Part shown: one piece after another, positions 50,501 to 60,394 of the stretch | Layout: every line of letters begins with the position of its first letter | Numbering within the stretch: position 1 is the first letter of the stretch | DNA from: Prorocentrum cordatum | Taxonomy: Eukaryota > Sar > Dinophyceae > Prorocentrales > Prorocentraceae | DNA: 60,394 nt | Direction: 5' to 3' | Assembly: GCA_963575745.1 (NCBI GenBank) | Contig: CAUYUJ010001725.1 | Location: 262,674 to 323,067 of the forward strand | The notes under the pieces: generated by a model | Databases searched by the model: none | What the model was told of the DNA's origin: nothing | Seen by the model: only the letters and a program-made list of their open reading frames with translations | Made by a program: the position numbers and the translations under genes

Positions 50501-50629
50501 TGGCCATCGCTCGGACGTCCATTCCCTGTGTTTTTTTTCAGTTTCGTGCGCGGTTTTTCCGCCAGAGTATCCAGGATGCTCCTCGATGGTCCTCGCCGAA
50601 GGAAACATGCACACGTCCGAGCGCTGCCA
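50501..50629 (-). mobile_element. MITE family M2, copy 4 (inverted)
   Basis: ATCGCTCGGACGTCCATTCC to CACGTCCGAGCGCTGCC, the reverse complement of copies 1-3. Confidence 0.88.
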
Positions 50630-50700
50630 AGGGCAGGGGCGCGGCACGCCGCAGAGCAACCCCCGGGGCCGCCACGCCGCCGAGAACCCACGGGCAGCGG

Positions 50701-50798
50701 GTCGGGCAGGTCCCCCTACGGGCGGATTCTGGAGGGAAACGAAGAACATATGTTTTGCCCATTTCTGGATCTTCCTCCTGTGGAGGGACGCGCCCGAC
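50701..50798. mobile_element. MITE family M1, short copy
   Basis: GTCGGGCAGGTCCCCCTACG to GAGGGACGCGCCCGAC, only 98 bp; the central GGGGACGATT core is deleted. Confidence 0.8.
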
Positions 50799-50929
50799 TT
50801 TCGCCCCAGGGCTGCCACACCGCCGAGAGCCCACGAGCACGCTCGCAAACCTCCAACCTCGAGCCCGAACCTCCCACAGCCCACCCCCAAGGCGAAGCCA
50901 GGACGAGGGCGAACATCGGGCGAAGATAC

Positions 50930-51500
50930 GTTACTCCGGAATCTCTGAGATCCGGTGGCCCTGGAACATGTCTCGGGCGCCGCGACCTTTCCTCAGGGCA
51001 TTCCGGAACGCTCTTATGAGAGCGTTCTGGAGCGCTCTGATGAGAACGCTCCGGAGCGCCCTGGAACGGATCTACAGTCGGGCCAAGGACAAAAGAACAT
51101 CCTTCAAGAAGATGAGACCCTCCGTCAGCCCAAACTGAAGAACTTTCGAGGAAGCTCTCCCGCAGGATGCACTAGAATATCCACCAAGAACCTTAGGGTA
51201 CCCTCCCCGAGTCAACCTCGATCTTCTACCTTGGTCCGACCGATCCTCGTCCTAGCCCCGCCCGCAGCCCCCCCTCGTCGTCGCGCAGTCGACAAGATTT
51301 CAAGCAGCAGCAGCAGCAGCAGCAGCAGTAGCAGCTAAGACGAAACCGGGACTAGGATAAACTCGGGAGGACAGGTCCAGAATCTCTGAGATCCGGCGGC
51401 TCCGGAGGACGTCTCAGGCACCGCGGCCTTCTCTCAGAGCGTCCTGGAACGCTCTGAGAGCGCTCCGGAACGCCCTGAAATAGATCGATCCTCGTCCAAG
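50930..51500. repeat. M18 repeats, direct duplication, with a CAG microsatellite
   Basis: 50935-51070 and 51370-51495 share GGAATCTCTGAGATCCGG / AGAATCTCTGAGATCCGG, CAGG[G]C[A/G]..CCGGAACGC and CGCTCCGGA[G/A]CGCCCTG. A (CAG)n run lies at 51301-51336 between them. Confidence 0.7.
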
Positions 51501-51626
51501 CCACGCCCGCCGCCCCCCCCACGCACGGGGGCTGCCGTGCACAGGGTCGCGAACCCTCGGCCCTCTGTCCTGAGGACGGCCCGACCTCCGAGGCGACGCG
51601 CGACGCGGCCGCTGGCCGCCGCCACT

Positions 51627-51945
51627 CCTCCTCCTCCTCCTCCTCCTCCTCCTCCTCCTCCTCCTCCTCCTCCTCCTCCTCCTCCTCCTCCTCTTCCTCC
51701 TGCTGTTCCTCCTCCTCCCACCTCCTGCTTCTCCTGCTCCTCCTCCACCTCTTCCTCCTCCTCCTGCTCCTCTCCTGCTCCGCCCTCCTCCTCCTCCTCC
51801 TCCTCCTCCTCCTCTCCTCCTCCTCCTCCTCCTCCCTCCTCCTCCTCCTCCTCCTCCTCCTCCTCCCCCCCTCCCTCCTCATCCTCCGCCTCCTCCTCGT
51901 CCTCCGCCTCCTCCTCCGCCTCCTCCTCCTCCTCATCCTCCTCCA
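51627..51945. repeat. CCT triplet array
   Basis: About 320 bp of CCT with CTG, CCG and CAT breaks. Confidence 0.95.
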
Positions 51946-51972
51946 CATCCTCGTCGCGCGACCGACAGGATC

Positions 51973-52110
51973 TCAGGCAACCGCAGCCCTCGAGCGCACG
52001 GGGGGGTGCCGGGCACGGCGGCGGACGGCCGGCTGGCTGGCGGGCAACTCCTCGAGCACGGTGGCCACGGCCTCGCCCGACTCCTGCGCGGGCCGCTCCT
52101 CGCCGCTACC
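51973..52110 (-). CDS. Candidate exon between CCT arrays, minus strand (unrecognised)
   Basis: On the minus strand a GC3-rich frame of 45 codons reads GSGEERPAQESGEAVATVLE then ELPASQPAVRRRARHPPVRS and a stop. The Glu-rich composition favours this strand over the Leu/Gly-rich mirror frame. Flanking arrays on both sides resemble the surroundings of the sirtuin exons. No family is recognised and no flanking exon can be joined to it. Confidence 0.28.
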   Translation of the reverse strand, partial: GSGEERPAQESGEAVATVLEELPASQPAVRRRARHPPVRSRAAVA

Positions 52111-52127
52111 CCCAAATCATCGTCCGC

Positions 52128-52765
52128 CCCCTCCTCCTCCTCCTCCTCCTCCTCCTCCCTCCTCCTCCTCCTCCGTTCTCTCCTCCTCCTCCTCCTTCTT
52201 TCTTTCATCCTCATTTCTCTTCTCCACCTCCTCATCCTCCTCCTTTTCCTCCTCCACTTGTTCCTCCAACTCCTCCCGTATTCCTCTTTTCCCTTCTACC
52301 CCTCCTCGGTCCTCGTCCTCCTTCGTCCTCCTTTCTCTCCTCCTTTCTCTCCTCCTTTCTCTCCTCATTCCTCTCCCCCTTTCTCTCCTCCATTATCTCC
52401 TCCATTCTCTCCTCCTCCTCCTCCTCCTGCTGCTCCTCCTCCACCTCCTTTCTCTCATCCTCATCTTCTTCCTCCTCCTCCTCCTCCTTCTCCTCCTCCT
52501 CCTCCTTCTCCACCTCCTTGTTCTCCTCCTCCTTCTTCTCCTCCGCCTCCTTTACCTCCTCGTGTTGCTCATCCTCCTCATCAACCTGTCTTCATCCTGT
52601 TCCTCCTCCTCCTCCACCACCTGTCTCTCCTCCTTGGTCGCCTCCTCCTCCTCCTCCTCCTCCTCCTCCTCCTCCTCCTCGTCCTCCTCTACAATGTCCT
52701 CCTTCACCTCCTCCACCACCACCTCTGTTCTCTCCTCCTCCTCCTCCTCCATTCCTTCTCCTTAT
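52128..52765. repeat. Long CCT/CTT pyrimidine array
   Basis: About 640 bp of CCT with many TTCTCTCCTCC-type breaks. Every + frame is Ser, Leu or Pro. Confidence 0.95.
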
Positions 52766-52894
52766 ACACAACTTCTCCCTGTCGCACCCCGAGGCCAGGT
52801 TTGAGGGCGGACCGGGCATTATGCCTGAGACGTCCTCATCAGTTATGACTCTGAAGCTACATTGACAGCAGATTCACAGATGGAGGGCGGGTAG

Positions 52895-53075
52895 GTTTCA
52901 AAATGTGGATCTCGCCTTAGCGCCGAGCAAATTCCTTGAAACATTTGCAAGCGTGTCACGGATTGAGGGGGAGTCGTTTATAAAATGTGGATCTCGCCGC
53001 GCCGAGCAGATTCGCTTTTGCCAGAGTTTCACGGGTTGAGAGGGGGTTCCATGTTCAAACTGTGTTTCTCGCCTT
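52895..53075. repeat. ~80-bp tandem repeat, 2.5 copies
   Basis: AAATGTGGATCTCGCC recurs near 52902 and 52978, with a degenerate third copy near 53058; TCACGG[A/G]TTGAG[G/A]GGG lies in each. Confidence 0.75.
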
Positions 53076-53332
53076 ATCACCGCGTACAACTTTTTGTGCC
53101 TGGAAGGACTCAGGCTTATGAGGGTCACACGTTATGTTGATTCGCGGTCTTCAAATCCCAAGAATGGCGTTCTGGCACGATCCAGGTTGACCAGGTTGAT
53201 CCGTGGCGTCGGAATCCCGAGAAAAATGTTTTGGCATGCTTCAGGGTCTTCAAACTGTTGTAGGGGCCTATGAAGAGCTTGGAGGAAGAGTTTATGCCAA
53301 CATTATTAATGCCTCCTGGGTTTACACTGGTC
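53076..53332. other. Unassigned stretch
   Basis: Words GGTCTTCAAA and GGCGTTCTGGCA/TGTTTTGGCATG suggest another diverged direct repeat. No gene is seen. Confidence 0.35.
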
Positions 53333-53645
53333 CTCCTCCTCCTCCTCCTCCTCCTCCTCCTCCTCCTCCTCCTCCTCCTCCTCCCCCCTCCTCCCCTCCC
53401 CCTCCCCTCCCCCTCCACCTCCCCCTCCCCCTCCTCCTCCTCCACCCGCTCCTGCTCCTCCTCCTCCTCCTCCTCCTCCCTCCTCCTCCACCTTTTCCTC
53501 CTCCTCCTCCTCCACCCGCTCCTGCTCCTCCTCTCCTCCTCCTCCCTCCTCCTCCTCCTCCTCCTCCTCCTCCTCCTCTCCTCCTCCTCCTTTCTCTCCT
53601 CCTCCTCCTCCTCCTCCTCCTCCTCCTCCTCCTCCTCCTCCTCGT
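53333..53645. repeat. CCT triplet array
   Basis: Over 300 bp of CCT with a duplicated CCACCCGCTCCTGCTCCTCC segment (near 53442 and 53512). Confidence 0.95.
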
Positions 53646-53729
53646 CTTTCACCTCATCCCCTTTGATCGTTTCCCCCTCCTGTTCTGCCTCCCCCTCCAT
53701 TGTCCCTCTTCCCTCCCCCCCTCTCTGAG

Positions 53730-53930
53730 TTCCGGCAGACGCGCCGCCCGCGCTCGTCTCAAACGAATCAACCAGCTCCACGGACGAAGGGCGAGCGTGT
53801 TCTTCATGGTGCGGTCGAGGGAGGCGCTGCGGCGTGCCCCCCGGGCGCGCTCGGCATCGCTCCCGCGGGCGGCGCTGCGGCGTGCCCCTTTGGAGGTGGG
53901 CGAACTCGCCACAGAGGGCGAATACGACCC
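53730..53930. other. GC3-rich island, both strands open
   Basis: On + one frame ends LEVGELATEGEYDPG; on the minus strand the mirror frame includes HHEEHARPSSVELVDSFETS. The GGCGCTGCGGCGTGCCCC word is present twice (near 53823 and 53868). No family is recognised, so no strand is assigned. Confidence 0.25.
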
Positions 53931-54058
53931 TGGCCATCGCTCGGACGTCCATTCCCTGTTTTTTTTAGGTTTCGTGCGTGGTTTTCTCGCCAAATAGTCA
54001 AGGATGCTCCTCGATGGTCCTCGCCGAAGGAAAAATGCACACGTCCGAGCGATGCCAA
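53931..54058 (-). mobile_element. MITE family M2, copy 5 (inverted)
   Basis: TGGCCATCGCTCGGACGTCC to CACGTCCGAGCGATGCC, nearly the same as the copy at 50501-50629. Confidence 0.88.
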
Positions 54059-54209
54059 GGACCCTCATGGCGCCCTCCCTCCTGGGCCAGGCCCGGCCGA
54101 GGTCGATCCTGGGGCGCCCCCTCTGTCGAGGTCGAGGCGAAGGCGGCGCTGGGCGCCCTCCTGACCCGAGGCGGCCCTGGAGCGGGCCGCGGCCACCAGT
54201 TGGCGTCAG

Positions 54210-54367
54210 GTCGGGCATGTCCCCCTGCAGGTGGAATGTTGGAGGAAGAATGACAAATCGTCCAGACATGCTCCAAAATGGTCAAGGAAAAAAATGCTCC
54301 AAAAATCGTCCCCAGGCTATTTTTTGACTATTTGTAAGCACTCCTCCTGTAGGGGGACAAGCCCGAC
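54210..54367. mobile_element. MITE family M1, full copy with splice-like ends
   Basis: Left junction GCGTCAG|GTCGGGC and right junction CCCGACAG|AAAG place CAG|GT and ACAG at the two ends. The core CAAAAATCGTCCCCAGGCTA is intact. 158 bp. Confidence 0.88.
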
Positions 54368-54572
54368 AGAAAGTTCGCGACCCCGCACCCCCGCGCCCAT
54401 TTTGGCCCGAGGCCAAGGTGGGCGGCCCTCCCTCCCGGGCCACGCCCGGTGGAGGTGGAGGCGGCGGCTGCCGCGGAGGCGACCGTGGGCCCGCCTGCGG
54501 GGGCGGCGGCAGCGGCCGCGCAGCTGGAGGCGCTGCCCTCCCTCCCGGGCCAGGCCCAGTGGCGGTGGAGTC

Positions 54573-54810
54573 AGCTCGGGCATGTCCTCCTGCAGCCTAC
54601 AGGCGGGCTTTGGAAGACACATAAAAATAGCAGATAGAGAGAGAGAGAGAGCCCGCGCGCAATAGCAATAGAGAGAGAGAGCCCGCGCGCGAGAGAGAGA
54701 GAGAGCAACTAAAAAGAAAGAGTCAAAAGCAGACACTCAACAAAAAGTCGCCCCCAGACTATGCTTTTGACCATGGTCGAATCTCCCCCCTGCCGAGGGA
54801 CCTGCCCGAC
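54573..54810. mobile_element. MITE family M1, copy carrying GAGA/CGCGC microsatellites
   Basis: CTCGGGCATGTCCTCCTGCA at the left and GAGGGACCTGCCCGAC at the right. GAGAGAGA and GCCCGCGCGC repeats near 54630-54705 have lengthened it to about 240 bp. Segments with CCCTCCCTCCCGGGCCA lie before it (54427, 54537) and near 54075. Confidence 0.8.
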
Positions 54811-54869
54811 TTCACGGCGGGAGGAGCGCGCGCACGGCGCGCCCCCCGCCGCGGCTGGCGGCCCCTCCA

Positions 54870-55005
54870 GAGGCCGCCGCGCAGCCCCGAGGCCGCCACT
54901 GGAGGCCCGGCGTGCTGGAGCTGGCGGGCCTGGACCGCCACTCCGCGGAGGCTGCCGCGCGCCCGTGGGGATGGCGGGTCTGCTTTCCACCACCACCACA
55001 GCAAG
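54870..55005 (+). CDS. Candidate coding island (unrecognised)
   Basis: One + frame reads RPGVLELAGLDRHSAEAAAR then PWGWRVCF, with almost only G or C at third positions, and runs into the CCT array at 55020. No family is recognised. Could be an exon. Confidence 0.25.
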
Positions 55006-55019
55006 TCGGATGGGGAGGG

Positions 55020-55175
55020 GTCCTCCTCCCCCTCCTCCTCCTCCTCCTCCTCCTCCTCCTCCTCCTCCTCCTCCTCCTCCTCCTCTCCTCCTCCTCCTCC
55101 TCCTCCTCATCATCATCATCCTCCTCTTGCTCCTCCTCCCCCTCCTCCTCCTCCCCTCCTCCTCCACCTCAATGG
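55020..55175. repeat. CCT array with a short CAT block
   Basis: CCT repeat; CATCATCATCATCC sits at 55108-55121. Confidence 0.95.
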
Positions 55176-55431
55176 GGGACCACGCGTCAAGGCCAGCAGC
55201 GGTTCCCCTCGCCCTGACCCGTGGGGACTCGTCTGATCCGGCGAGCCTCCCTTGCGGGGCCACCGCTGAGCTCGCCCCCTCGAGCTCAGGGGCGTGCCCC
55301 CTGCCTGCCCCAATGAGGAGTCTGGGGCTGCGGCATAATCTAATAGCTGGGGATCTTGCGAGTTGCACGCGCAGCTCCTTCGTAGGTGTTGCCTTGGACC
55401 CCTCATGCGGATGACCATGAATATGACTCCT

Positions 55432-55580
55432 CCTTCTCCTCCTCCTCCTCCTCCTCCTCCTCCTCCTTTTCCTCCTCCTGTTCTTCCTCCTCCCCCTCCT
55501 CCCCCTCCTCCTCCTCCTCCTCCTCCTCCTCCTCCTCCTCGTCCTCCTCCTCTTCATCCTCCTCCTCGTCCTCCACCTCC
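55432..55580. repeat. CCT triplet array
   Basis: About 150 bp of CCT with CTTTTCC, CTGTTCTT and CGTC breaks. Confidence 0.95.
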
Positions 55581-55626
55581 TTCCCCCCTCAAACTGATGG
55601 TGGTGGTGGTGGAAATCAGGCCCATC

Positions 55627-55746
55627 ATGGGAGCTCCCGCGGGCGGCAGGGTCCAGCCGCTCTGGCGGCGCGTCGCGGCCGCGGTGGCCCAGCTCGGCGA
55701 AGGCGAGCTCGCGGAGCTTGGACAAGCGCGGTCCACTGCTCGCAAG
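55627..55746 (+). CDS. Candidate exon ending at CGCAAG|GTACGA (unrecognised)
   Basis: Begins MGAPAGGRVQPLWRRVAAAV and continues AQLGEGELAELGQARSTARK, a Leu/Ala helical pattern with high GC3, and stops exactly at a consensus-like GT donor. The minus mirror frame (LSKLRELAFAELGHRGRD) is also protein-like, so the strand is not settled. The helical-repeat look would suit an organelle RNA-binding repeat protein, but that is speculation. Confidence 0.28.
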
Positions 55747-56039
55747 GTACGAACAAACGAACGACACGCTCTCGAGACGGGTGGCGCGGTGGCGCGGTGG
55801 CGCTCTCAGCTCTGGTACTCGACGGTTGATTCCAGCCAACGCTTGCACTGTCTACCATGCCGCCAGGCTGGGCTCTCCAGTTCCCAATTAAAAGAAATCT
55901 GTGCCCACGACTCGCTTTCCGTGCGCATGCCAAGGACCTGCAGCTCGCAAATGGCCTGCATCCGCCGCGCAGGATGTATGACCCATTCACATCGACGCAA
56001 ACACGTGGCGTCCGGAAGCGTGCGACGAGGCGCTTTGCG

Positions 56040-56225
56040 AGTAGTGGACCGCGCTCGGTCAGAGCTCGTGGGCGCCATTGCGACTGACATCGTCGGGGCA
56101 GCAGCCTGGCGCGGGCGCCGGTGCCGGGCGGACGTCGGGGCTGCCGCCGCCACGGCCCTGCCTGCCGGCTTGGCGCGGGCGCTGGCGGGGGGGTTGAGAG
56201 CGCGCGGGCGCGCGCTTTCGCTCCC
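56040..56225 (+). CDS. Candidate coding island before a CCT array (unrecognised)
   Basis: One + frame reads VDRARSELVGAIATDIVGAA then AWRGRRCRADVGAAAATALP, GC3-rich, up to the CCT array at 56233. No domain is recognised. Confidence 0.22.
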
Positions 56226-56232
56226 AGTGTCG

Positions 56233-56400
56233 TCCTCCTCCTCCTCCTCCTCCTCCTCCTCCTCCTCCTCCTCCGCCTCCTCCCTCCTCCTCCGCCTCCT
56301 CCTCCTCCTCCTCCTGCTTCTCCCCCCCCCCCTCCTCCTCCTCCCCCTCCTCCTCCTCCCGCACCTCCTCCGCCTCCTCCTCCTCTTTCCTCCTCCGCCT
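56233..56400. repeat. CCT triplet array
   Basis: CCT with CCG and C-run breaks. Confidence 0.95.
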
Positions 56401-56409
56401 TCCCTCCCC

Positions 56410-57578
56410 ATCCCTCCCCCGCGCCCCCACTGTCATGTCGTCCCTTCGTCTGTCGGTCCTCTAAGCTCTGCCACTGGGCTCCCCTAACGCTGGTGAACAA
56501 ATGTTCTTCGTAGTAAACCGTCACTCTTGGCACCGCAGTGCTGCGACTTGGACACTTCCAACATGTACACGAATGCAACCCAAATCGTCCCAGAACAACG
56601 CAGCGAACACATTCGCCTTGAAGGTGTACCATACTTGTACGTGTATGGAGCGGTTCGCTTTCAAACTGATGGGCTTGCTGGTTCCGCACGTGGCAAAGAA
56701 AAGCAGCCACCACGTCAGCAACGAATCTGGAGGTCGGCGCCGGGGTGGCTTTCGAGCACGCAAGCTTAGACTCAACCAGCATACGCTAAGCGGGACGAGC
56801 ACAACATTGGCGTGAACTTCCGGAACACGGCACGGATTCCTTGCATCGGCGCTGGACATTACTCACTAGCACGCGGAACGCGCCAGGGACGGCGCCGGAG
56901 GCACCGCGTGGGCAATCCCGCGGCAGTCAACAAAAACCACCCCTGGGAGGTATGTTCGACGTGCGGGGGATATCGACTGTCGGTCCCGCGGGGCACTGCC
57001 ATACCATACACCCGCTAGAAGCAGCAGGAAGCCTTCTCAGCGCAGGAGGGGGTGAGGGGGAGCAGGAGAAGCCCGATGATCGATATAACCAGGAGAAGGG
57101 GGGGAAAGAGGGAAGAGTGGAAGGAGGGAGAGGAGGACCAATTCCCAAACGACCCCATGTGATTGCATTGACGTGACTTCTGCCTCCACCACCACCACCA
57201 CCCCTCGCCCCACACCACCCCCGAGACTTCGGCCACGTACTCCCCGAAACTGACCTTGCATCCATCATCGTTGTCTGTCGGCCCTTGGGACTGCCGAAGG
57301 CCACGGGAATCCGGAATGTGTTATTCAAACACGCTTACGTTTGCTTCCACGCTGTCCATCCTCAAAAACTCAAGGAAGGCATGATCTTGGCTGACATCGA
57401 CACCCGCGCCCCCACAGGCCGTGCCATACACCCCGAGCATGATCACGAGAGAGCGGGTCAAGGCTTTGAGCCCCTTCGCCCAACATCCAAAGCCACAATG
57501 GAAAGACCCAATACAAAAACGAACGGTTTGGTCGGCGGCGTTTCGGATCCGAATTGCGGGTTCTGTTCCTGCAGCCCT
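56410..57578. other. Unassigned stretch
   Basis: 56527-56760 has one + frame reading DLDTSNMYTNATQIVPEQRS and on, at ordinary base composition. It could be a fragment of an old mobile-element protein but is not recognised. 56813-56920 weakly resembles M6. 57030-57160 is A/G-rich; 57180-57210 is a CCACCA repeat. Confidence 0.35.
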
Positions 57579-57889
57579 CGATCCACCCACATCCGACTAT
57601 CTGAGATTGGGTTGCCCACACGCGGGTCCAGATGTAAAGGGGTGGTGCTATAGATTTGGGGCAATTGTATTGCATACGTATTGCGCCAGATACTTGGATT
57701 GCATTGTATTGCAAGTCGTGTATTGCACGCGAAAATCCAACGATACATTTGCGCCCCCGAATGTATTGCACGCCCCAACTGCATCGCAACCCCACAAATC
57801 CATCGCACCAAATCTCTGGCACCCCCCCGTTGTCGCTGGACCCTCTTTTGGGTCAACCCGACGCGATCCACCCACATCCGACTATCTGA
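57579..57889. mobile_element. Inverted-repeat element between 26-bp direct repeats
   Basis: An exact 26-bp direct repeat starting CGATCCACCCACATCCGACT lies at 57579-57604 and 57864-57889. The 259 bp between has long imperfect inverted arms: GGGTTGCCC...GGGTCCAG faces CTGGACCC...GGGTCAACCC, and AGATTTGGGGC faces GCACCAAATCT. It includes ATTGCATTGTATTGCA words. Confidence 0.7.
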
Positions 57890-58739
57890 CCGTTTCAACG
57901 CGCGGCCCCCTGGAGGCCCCGACCCGTTCCCCGGGGCAAGATGTCCCACCCGGAGCCGTTCGTGGTGGCCCCGGGGCCCGAGGACGGCCCCCGCAGTCGA
58001 AATCGAAGGAAGACCCTTGCATGGAATGGCAAACGAAATCGTCGGAGCTCTGTTTCCATCGCCCCCTACAGGGCAGATTTTGATACATAGGATTTTTAAA
58101 GAGATTGGATTTTTAATAATGAATCATTTATGAATAAATTTACGCATGAACTCATCGTTGTGTTTAATACTAAATCCCTGCATTTTGAATACATGATCCG
58201 CACGCGGAGCAAGAATTAAAAACGGCACTGTACCGCATCGCGAGACGCCCAGGCTCGAGCGGTGGGGCGGTCGCCGCGTTCAGCTTGGTGACCTCGGCCC
58301 AGCTGCGGCGCCCCTGGGGCAGGGGGGGGTGGTATCGTTCAACCGATCCCCATCCCCAGCGGCGTGGCCTGGGCCCCACTGGCCGACTTACCCCCCTAGA
58401 TGGGGATATAGGTCGTTCCCTTCGAGTTTCGAGGGGTGTATCCCCAACTGGGGTGGTAATTTGATGGGGGTCTCGAAGGGCATGGGGATGCGGATTGGTT
58501 AAACGATACCGAGGGGGGAGAGGGAACGGGGGGGGAGGGAGGCAAAGAACGAGAGACGGGGAAGGGGAGAGGGTTGTCTTCGGACACGGCCTGGCACTAC
58601 CAGCGCCTGTGCGCCATCCTCTCGCCATGAAGGCAGCACGCATTGGTGCCACACGCACCTTCTGGCGACCGGGGCAGGGCTGCACGCGTGCGCCCTCGCC
58701 TGCGGAGGCCAGCGTGGAGTATCTTCCAGCAAGCGGCAA
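57890..58739. other. Unassigned stretch
   Basis: 58048-58090 has CCCCCTACAGGGCAGATTTTG, a probable M1 scrap. 58370-58520 has facing GATGGGGATATAGGTCG/GTGTATCCCCAACTGG words. No gene is recognised. Confidence 0.4.
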
Positions 58740-58974
58740 GTGATGGCTGCCGCTAAAAGGGAAGGGGAAAAGGCGATACGTAAAGGAAAACGGGGGGGGG
58801 TCCAGGGAGGTGGCATGAGAAGCGTCAAAGGCCCGGGGCGGCAGCCAACGCGCCGCGGCGCGCACGCGCCTGCACTCACAGGCCAGCCAGTGTGGGGCGA
58901 TCCTCCGACAAAAGGCGGGATATCTTCCAGCAAGCGATGACTGCCGCTAGAAAGGAAGGGGGAAAGGCGATATA

Positions 58975-59126
58975 TCGGCGGTGGACGAACCTCCCTTTCA
59001 CAAACCTCCCTTTCATGAAAACGGCCCGGGCACCGAAACCGACGGACCTAGCGACGCCTTCGCGCGAACCGAAAACGGCCGATCCGCTGATCGACGTGTC
59101 AGGGTAGGAAGTCTATCAACCTCCAA
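58975..59126 (-). mobile_element. MITE family M12, copy 4 (inverted)
   Basis: TCGGCGGTGGACGAACCTCC at the left; GGGTAGGAAGTCTATCAACC at the right. Middle GCGAACCGAAAACGGCC matches the other copies inverted. Flanks contain ATAT on both sides. Confidence 0.75.
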
Positions 59127-59131
59127 ATATG

Positions 59132-59300
59132 AAGGGGCCCAAGGACACACTAATACATACACACAAATAAAACAAGTCCCCATATTTTCATATATTTTCG
59201 AGGTTTTCGTCTTCCCCCCCACTTCCCATATTTTCGCATATTTTCCTGGGGGTCGACGATTAAATGTGTCTGTGTGTTTTTTTTTCCTCCTGAGAATAGC
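59132..59300. mobile_element. MITE-like family M16, copy 3
   Basis: GGACACACTAATACATACAC at the left and AAATGTGTCTGTGTG at the right, with CCCCATATTTTCATATATTT and CCCATATTTTCGCATATTTT inside; inverted relative to 24745-24925. Confidence 0.6.
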
Positions 59301-59640
59301 AAGGAAAACGGGCCCGCGCGCCTCCTTCCTCACGGGCCAGTGTTGGGGGGGGGGGGGGGGGCGATCCTCCGACAACATGCGGGTGCTTGGCTTGGTCAAG
59401 CCCTGCCCCGTCAAGCAGCAAGAGTGCGTCATGAAGGTGCCTGGGCAGGCAATGACATAACATGTTGCACTGGTAATGTGACCGTAGCGTGCAGTGCGTA
59501 CAGTAGCAGTGCAGAAAGGGGCGATCCTCCGACAGAAAGCGGATGCTTGGTGGTCAAGCCCGGCCCCGCCAAGCAGCAAGAGTGCGTCAGAAGTAAGGTG
59601 CTTGGGCGGGCAGCAGAAAAGGATGCCTCGTGGCCCTCGT

Positions 59641-60394
59641 GGGACGCAGAAGGGAGGGACAGAGAGAGGACATCATCCACAGGAGACAGGGCAACACGAC
59701 GGGGAGCGGCTAGAAGGCACGCGACCGGAAGGTATGAAAAAAAAGGCTGCTCAAGCCATCGCAACTTCGCTGGAGTCGGCGCCTGAGGTCCCATTATCCT
59801 ACTTAGGCAGGCGGCTAGCGTTTTGTGCTGTTTGTAAACCGGGCGTTCATACATGGGGCGGAAGGGGGAGAGGGGAGGGTTCGGGCTGCGGACCTCTGCT
59901 GACTGCGACTGCTTGCGACAGTGCGTCCTATAGGAGGGGAGAGGCCCCAGCTGCTCGAAACGAGCGCCCAAAACAGCCCAGATCTACTCCCTGAGGGGGG
60001 GGGAGGGAGAGGGGGGTGCGAGGTCCCGCGCCGATCGGCACAAGAATGAATAGCAAACGCGCACCTGCTTTGGCAGGCGGCCGACTCCGGAAAAAGGCTG
60101 CCTGGGCCAACTCGCGCAGAGGACGTGGCGCACGGGAGCCGGAGGCGGCGGGGTTCCGCAGAGGCTCCGTCCTCGGGGGCGCCGCAGGTCTCCCGGAGAC
60201 CTCCGAGGGGAGGCGTGGGACTGCAACATGCGGCTCTCCATGCAGGGAGAGGGAGGACTCGAGAAATCGCACGGCCTCTGCTGAGTTATCTTGCTGAAAG
60301 AAGGAACTCCGAGGCATCGAATCCGAAGAGGAGCCTTGCGGAACTCCCTGCGCGGATGCTCGAGAGGTTGGAGCTGGCGCTGGCAAAAATCAAT
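59641..60394. repeat. Unassigned stretch with an inverted relative of 9250-9360
   Basis: 60000-60110 (GGGAGAGGGGGGTGCGAGG ... CGGCACAAGAATGAATA) is an inverted relative of 9285-9360. No gene is recognised to the window end. Confidence 0.5.

Larger units (their letters stand above)
58740..59640. repeat. Direct repeats with GGGGCGATCCTCCGACA, plus M12 and M16 copies
   Basis: GGGCGATCCTCCGACA lies at about 58897, 59360 and 59519. The last two start ~100-bp direct copies ending AGCAGCAAGAGTGCGTCA. Between them: an inverted M12 copy (58975-59126) and an inverted M16 copy (59132-59300). Confidence 0.7.

Overview
This is a GC-rich eukaryotic nuclear contig with one 100-N assembly gap at 37795-37894. 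It is dominated by repeats and very poor in genes. The one gene I can name with confidence is a sirtuin (SIR2-family NAD-dependent protein deacylase) on the + strand. Its last four recognisable exons lie at 2740-2814, 4521-4624, 6778-6858 and 11424-11499. Joined in order they keep one reading frame and run through the C-terminal half of the catalytic domain. The 5' half (NAD-binding GAG motif, catalytic His, zinc Cys pairs) was not found and probably lies upstream of the window.

The sirtuin introns start with GA or GC rather than GT, and every junction reads AG|G on both sides. That splice-site habit, with kilobase introns full of short inverted-repeat elements and high GC, is what is known from dinoflagellates. 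I therefore infer a dinoflagellate nuclear genome, moderately sure. I found no rRNA, tRNA, spliced-leader or bacterial-type gene.

Layout. 1-2360: 152-bp tandem repeat, degenerate TCTTA repeat and 53-bp repeat. 2362-11500: sirtuin gene, with introns holding MITE-like elements (one nested three deep), CCT/AGG/GAC arrays and a frameshifted ORF remnant. 11866-14040: two minisatellites alternating in a higher-order pattern. 14200-38100: MITE families, a 640-bp AGG array, 11-bp minisatellites, palindromes and scattered coding-like islands. 38900-45930: an array of five related 0.8-2.0-kb units, three carrying large GAC arrays. 46640-47580: 102-bp repeats followed by a GAT array. 47900-60394: more MITEs, long CCT arrays and several short GC3-rich islands that may be exons of unrecognised genes.

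At least a dozen MITE-like families (short, non-coding, terminal inverted repeats) can be defined from copies inside this window; several show 4-5-bp target-site duplications. For reference I call them M1 to M18. Apart from the sirtuin, coding calls are candidates only: triplet arrays keep all frames open, so long ORFs of Leu, Ser, Arg, Glu, Asp or Thr mean little here.
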